The notes under the pieces were generated by a model. That model had not been told where the DNA came from, did no database searches, and was given only the letters and a program-made list of their open reading frames with translations. From contig CAWJLA010000008.1 of the NCBI GenBank assembly GCA_963843605.1, positions 703,138-767,137 of the forward strand: DNA of 64,000 nt, read 5' to 3'. Source of the stretch: FEN-1297 sp963843605 (GTDB taxonomy: Bacteria; Bacteroidota; Ignavibacteria; Ignavibacteriales; Ignavibacteriaceae). Within the stretch, counting starts at the first letter, position 1, and each line of letters begins with the position of its first letter. Position numbers and translations under genes: made by a program. Of this stretch, positions 60,393 through 64,000 are shown piece by piece.

Positions 60393-63300
60393 ATGTCGAA
60401 TTATACAATTAACATAAAGTACATGCTTCTTTTAGCAATAACCCTAATACTCAGCGCAACGGCTTATCCTCAGCAGCTAATTCAAACATTTACCGAATTT
60501 AATAATTTCAATGATCTTACCGGACCGGTTTCTAATGCTGGAGATGTAAATGGAGACGGGTATTCGGATATTATTGTCTCGGACTTTAGGATTGGAATTA
60601 ATACCGGGCGTGTCTTCTTATACTATGGGGGAAGCCATATGATTAACACACCAAGCCTTGAATTAAACGGACAGGGGAAAAATAATTATTTCGGTCAGTC
60701 AGTCTCAAGTGCAGGTGATGTAAACAATGACGGGTATTCAGACATTATTGTTGGAGCCCCGGGTTATAATTCCGGAATTGGTCGTGCTTATATTTATTTT
60801 GGCGGCAGTGCTATGGATACATCAGCAGATATTATTTTAACAGGTACAGGTGCGGGCGGTGAATTCGGTTTTTCAGTTTCAGGTGCCGGAGATGTAAACT
60901 ATGATGGATATTCTGATGTAATTGTGGGAGCTCCGTTCCTTGATTATGCTTGTATATACTATGGCGGCAGCGCAATGGATAATTCTCCTGCTGTTACTTT
61001 GACAGGAAGTTATGGAGAATCCTTTGGTTATTCAGTTTCAGGGGCGGGATTAGTGAATTATTTCCAAATTGGTCCAATAAAGCGAAGAGATCAATTTGCA
61101 GATGTTATTGTGGGGGCGCCGGACTATAATTCATCCACCGGGCGTGCGTACATATTTTACGGTGCAACTAATATGGATAATATACCGGATGATACTTTGT
61201 ACGGAGAAAATGCGGGGGATTCTTTCGGTAATTATGTTTCGGGTGCAGTAGACTTTAACGGGGACGGATATTCGGACATTATTGTCGGGGCACCTTATTA
61301 CAGCAGTGGAACCGGGCGTGCTTACATATATTACGGCGGTAATATTCATAAAACTGCAGATGTTACTTTAACTGGAGAAGGAACAAATGATCTTTTTGGA
61401 ACTGTTTCGGGTGCAGGTGATGTAAATAAGGATGGGTATTCTGATCTCATTGTAGGAGCACCGGGTTATAATTCCAATACCGGGCGTGCCTACATATTTT
61501 ATGGTGCTGTCAACATGGATAACACTGCAAATGTGACTTTAACGGGATATAAAACAGGGGATTATTTTGGTCAGTCAGTCTCAAGCGCAGGAGACGTGAA
61601 TAATGACGGATATTCAGATATAATAGTATGGGGTAGTACTGCGTATATATTTTACGGGGGCAGTTATATAAATAATATGCCAAATGTTACCCTGACCGGA
61701 GAAGGATATAATAATTATTTCGGCCAGTCGGTTGCTAATGCCGGAGACGTAAATGGTGATGGATACCAGGATATAATTGTCGGCGCTCCATATTATAATT
61801 CACAAGGTGGTGCCTACATCTTTTATGGCGGTAAGTATATGGATGATACTGCAGATGTTGTTCTAACAGGGAAAGGGCTTGATAATTATTTTGGTCAGTC
61901 AGTCTCAGGTGCGGGAGATGTAAATAATGACGGATATTCAGATGTTATTGTCGGAGTACCGGGCTATAATTCAAATACAGGGTGTGCCTACATTTATTAT
62001 GGAGGCAGTTCTATGGATAATGTATCGGACATAACCTTGTCAGGGGGAAATACAGAGGAATTTGGATATTCAGTTTCAGGTGCAGGAGATTTGAATAATG
62101 ACGGATTCTCAGATGTTATTGTTGGGGCACCCAATTATAACAATCAAACCGGCCGTGCTTATATATATTTCGGCGGCAGCAACATGGATAGTTTAGAAGA
62201 TATTACAATGACGGGGGAAGGTAATTTCAATAGTTTTGGTTTGTCAGTCTCAGGCGCAGGTGATGTAAACAATGACGGGTATTCGGACGTAATAGTTGGG
62301 GCTTATGGATATAACTCATTAAAGGGGCGGGCATATATATATTATGGCGGCAGTTCCATGGATAATATACCGGATGTTACTTTGACTGGGAGTACAGATG
62401 AGTCCTTAGGAGGCTCAGTTTCAGGTGCAGGAGATGTAAATGGTGATGGATACTCAGATGTTATTGTAGGGGCACAAGGGTCTAATTCCGGTACCGGCAG
62501 GGCATATGTATATTACGGGGGAAGTCCTATGAATAATATACCCGATGTTACTTTGACAGGAGAAAGTGCACATGAATACTTCGGTACTTCAGTCTCAAAT
62601 GCAGGGGATGTAAATGGCGATGGATATTCAGATGTTATTGTGGGAGCTTTCTCCTACAATTCCAACACTGGCCGTGCATACATATATTACGGCGGTAGCA
62701 ATATGGACAATACAGCAGATATTACGCTGACAGGAGAGAGTCCGGATAATTATTTTAGTTTTTCAATTTCAGGTGCAGGAGATGTAAATAATGATGGTTA
62801 TTCAGACGTTATAGTCGGGGCTTATGGATATAACTCAAATACCGGTCGAGCATATATTTATTCAGACAACAGTGCACTTCCTGTTGAGTTAACAGATTTG
62901 ATTGCAAATAAAGATAATGATGAAGTGGATTTACATTGGGAGACACAAACAGAAGTAAACAATTATGGATTTGAAATTCAAAGAGAAGACAACTCTCAGA
63001 ATAAAAATTTAAATAACTGGATTAAAATCGGTTTTGTGAATGGGTCCGGCAACAGCAACTCTCCCAAAAGTTATTCCTTTCAAGATAAGGAACCTCAAAT
63101 AGGTGAAGAAGAATACAGATTAAAGCAAATAGATAACGATGGAAAAATTAGATATTCCAAAATTGTTGATGTGAGTATTCAGTCACCTAAGAAATACGAA
63201 CTTTTACAAAATTATCCTAATCCTTTTAATCCTTCCACAAGAATTGATTTTCAAATACCCAAGTCACAAAATGTGGAAATAAAGGTATTTGATATTCTTG

Positions 63301-63452
63301 GTAAGGAAATAAAAACTCTTTTAAATGGATATAAAAAAGCCGGAAAATACTCGATTGAATTTAACGGGAACAATCTACCTTCCGGAATTTATTTTTATAG
63401 AATTAAAACAAATGAATATGTTAATATTAAAAAAATGATACTTGTAAAATAG
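60393..63452 (+). CDS. FG-GAP repeat surface protein with a type IX sorting domain
   Basis: The 1019-residue protein has a signal peptide (MLLLAITLILSATAYPQQ). Fourteen FG-GAP/integrin-alpha-type repeats of about 60 residues run from about 45 to 830. Each has a calcium-loop form such as GDVNNDGYSDVIVGAPGYNS, then TGRAYIYYGGSSMDN, TLTGE and FGQSVSGA. The fourth repeat is degenerate, its loop replaced by LVNYFQIGPIKRRDQFADVI. A fibronectin-like region (PVELTDLIANKDNDEVDLHW) precedes the C-terminal sorting domain YELLQNYPNPFNPSTRIDFQ ... FDILGKEIKTLL ... GIYFYRIKTNEYVNIKKMIL. The protein should be exported by the type IX system and stay on or near the surface. The repeats probably form a beta-propeller; ligand unknown. 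Confidence 0.93.
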   Translation: MSNYTINIKYMLLLAITLILSATAYPQQLIQTFTEFNNFNDLTGPVSNAGDVNGDGYSDIIVSDFRIGINTGRVFLYYGGSHMINTPSLELNGQGKNNYFGQSVSSAGDVNNDGYSDIIVGAPGYNSGIGRAYIYFGGSAMDTSADIILTGTGAGGEFGFSVSGAGDVNYDGYSDVIVGAPFLDYACIYYGGSAMDNSPAVTLTGSYGESFGYSVSGAGLVNYFQIGPIKRRDQFADVIVGAPDYNSSTGRAYIFYGATNMDNIPDDTLYGENAGDSFGNYVSGAVDFNGDGYSDIIVGAPYYSSGTGRAYIYYGGNIHKTADVTLTGEGTNDLFGTVSGAGDVNKDGYSDLIVGAPGYNSNTGRAYIFYGAVNMDNTANVTLTGYKTGDYFGQSVSSAGDVNNDGYSDIIVWGSTAYIFYGGSYINNMPNVTLTGEGYNNYFGQSVANAGDVNGDGYQDIIVGAPYYNSQGGAYIFYGGKYMDDTADVVLTGKGLDNYFGQSVSGAGDVNNDGYSDVIVGVPGYNSNTGCAYIYYGGSSMDNVSDITLSGGNTEEFGYSVSGAGDLNNDGFSDVIVGAPNYNNQTGRAYIYFGGSNMDSLEDITMTGEGNFNSFGLSVSGAGDVNNDGYSDVIVGAYGYNSLKGRAYIYYGGSSMDNIPDVTLTGSTDESLGGSVSGAGDVNGDGYSDVIVGAQGSNSGTGRAYVYYGGSPMNNIPDVTLTGESAHEYFGTSVSNAGDVNGDGYSDVIVGAFSYNSNTGRAYIYYGGSNMDNTADITLTGESPDNYFSFSISGAGDVNNDGYSDVIVGAYGYNSNTGRAYIYSDNSALPVELTDLIANKDNDEVDLHWETQTEVNNYGFEIQREDNSQNKNLNNWIKIGFVNGSGNSNSPKSYSFQDKEPQIGEEEYRLKQIDNDGKIRYSKIVDVSIQSPKKYELLQNYPNPFNPSTRIDFQIPKSQNVEIKVFDILGKEIKTLLNGYKKAGKYSIEFNGNNLPSGIYFYRIKTNEYVNIKKMILVK

Positions 63453-63487
63453 AAACTTAATATTTGGAATTTATAATGACATAAAAG

Positions 63488-63583
63488 TTGATTACTAAAG
63501 CGGCAAAGAAAAATAAATTGCCGGTTGAAAAAATTACAAAAGTGAGTGTACTAGATCCATATTTTTATAAAAAAATTAATTGA
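63488..63583 (+). pseudogene. Third DUF4242 copy, C-terminal remnant
   Basis: The frame reads ITKAAKKNKLPVEKITKVSV then LDPYFYKKIN and TGA, closely matching the ends of the two DUF4242 proteins at 58.7-59.4 kb (KNKLPVEKITEVRVLDPYFY). Everything before the final 27 residues is missing. Its position after the FG-GAP gene suggests the surface-protein block was inserted into, or rearranged around, a DUF4242 array. Confidence 0.8.
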
Positions 63584-63700
63584 AGTCTCTCATGTTTATG
63601 TTAAGAGATTTTTGAGTTAAACAGCACAGATAAATTTCTTCAATTAAAAATAGAAATATTGCCTGGATGTATTCCTTTTCAATGATAAGCAGGAGTTTTT

Positions 63701-64000
63701 ATGAAATCAAATATTTTCTCATTCTCATTTTCACATCATCCGGATTGCAGTCGCTTAGTGAAATATAAGACGTGGCAATTGTTTGTCTTTTTTATTCTAT
63801 TAGCTTTACCGGTCTTTGCTCAAATCCGCGAACAATTTCTTATCAGGGATTTTTAACCAATTCAGACGGAAGTCCGAACCCCGACGGAAATTACACCTTC
63901 GTGTTTAGTCTTTATACGGGCAGCACCGGCGGTACTGCCTTTTGGAGTGAGAGCAAAACCTTAAACATAAAAAAAGGATTGTTCTCAACAATGCTCGGAG
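63701..64000 (+). CDS. Exported structural/adhesin-like protein, partial, with one frameshift
   Basis: An ATG at 63701 after AGGAG opens a signal-peptide-like segment (TWQLFVFFILLALPVFAQI). One base appears missing near 63823. After restoring it the frame reads PRTISYQGFLTNSDGSPNPD, GNYTFVFSLYTGSTGGTAFW and SESKTLNIKKGLFSTMLG to the window edge. The 'ISYQGxL ... G ... DG.Y ... F.LY ... GLFS..LG' pattern is common at the N-terminus of large exported proteins in this phylum that often end in tail-fibre or sorting domains. The rest lies outside, so the function is unknown. The uncorrected frame stops at 63856. Confidence 0.65.

Noticed and set aside
60393..63452. FG-GAP repeats as a nucleotide-level tandem repeat element
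   Set aside because: The periodicity is explained by protein repeats in one open frame, so it is recorded as part of the gene.
1..64000. CRISPR array, insertion sequence, integrase or prophage
   Set aside because: No regularly spaced repeats, transposase or phage genes were found; the only clear dispersed repeats are the short intergenic elements listed.

Overview
The window is an AT-rich bacterial chromosome segment, most likely from the Ignavibacteria/Chlorobi side of the Bacteroidota. Three things point there. The 1019-residue surface protein at 60.4-63.5 kb ends in a type IX secretion sorting domain (YPNPFNPST ... IKKMILVK). Several transcription units carry the Bacteroidota-type promoter, TTTG or TTG, 19-20 nt, TAnnTTTG. 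The gene content (SemiSWEET, DUF4199, DUF4242, FG-GAP surface protein) also fits. The lineage is inferred; no rRNA is present.

Layout: 0.0-5.0 kb is a minus-strand heme/tetrapyrrole operon, hemX-hemA-hemC-(TetR-hemD)-hemE, with an unusual TetR-HemD fusion and a roughly 1.1 kb patch of frameshifts across hemA and the start of hemC. 5.2-8.7 kb holds a pyrimidine nucleoside phosphorylase and a frameshifted aspS. 9.3-18.6 kb is a compact type IV filament locus: two unconventional pilin-like proteins, PilC/GspF, PilB/GspE, PilT-like ATPase, a PilM-PilN fusion, a PilO-PilP-like fusion and a short secretin. 18.6-26.5 kb is a two-component signalling block: a CheY-like protein, a three-receiver hybrid kinase, a receiver with a histidine-kinase dimerisation domain but no ATPase, and a divergent kinase/NtrC pair. 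A tRNA-Lys follows.

27-33 kb contains housekeeping and accessory genes: SlyD, an ArsR/DUF2087 regulator with two phased operators, a GIY-YIG protein, DUF2156, DUF1624, methylglyoxal synthase and an NTF2-like secreted protein. 33.2-38.7 kb is a sucrose operon (fructokinase, sucrose-phosphate synthase fused to an apparently active phosphatase, sucrose synthase). 40.6-43.0 kb is a minor-pilin cluster whose proteins share the odd leader of the 9.3-10.2 kb pilins. 43.4-50.4 kb is a complete-looking hisGDCBHAF(IE) operon preceded by a recognisable promoter, a His-rich leader peptide, a pause hairpin and an attenuator.

50.5-64 kb is mixed accessory sequence: TauE/SafE, DUF4199, CoA-binding protein, MgtC/DUF4010, two DoxX paralogues around a 14-bp inverted repeat, SemiSWEET, MFS exporter, decayed CHAT and LuxR remnants, tandem DUF4242 genes with a third remnant, the FG-GAP/T9SS protein and a partial exported protein at the edge. 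No CRISPR array, transposase, integrase or rRNA was seen. Single frameshifts in aspS, hisH and two other genes, plus the hemA patch, suggest residual indels in the assembly. The most distinctive systems are the compact type IV filament apparatus with ultra-short-leader subunits lacking Glu5, split over two loci, and the his attenuation leader.
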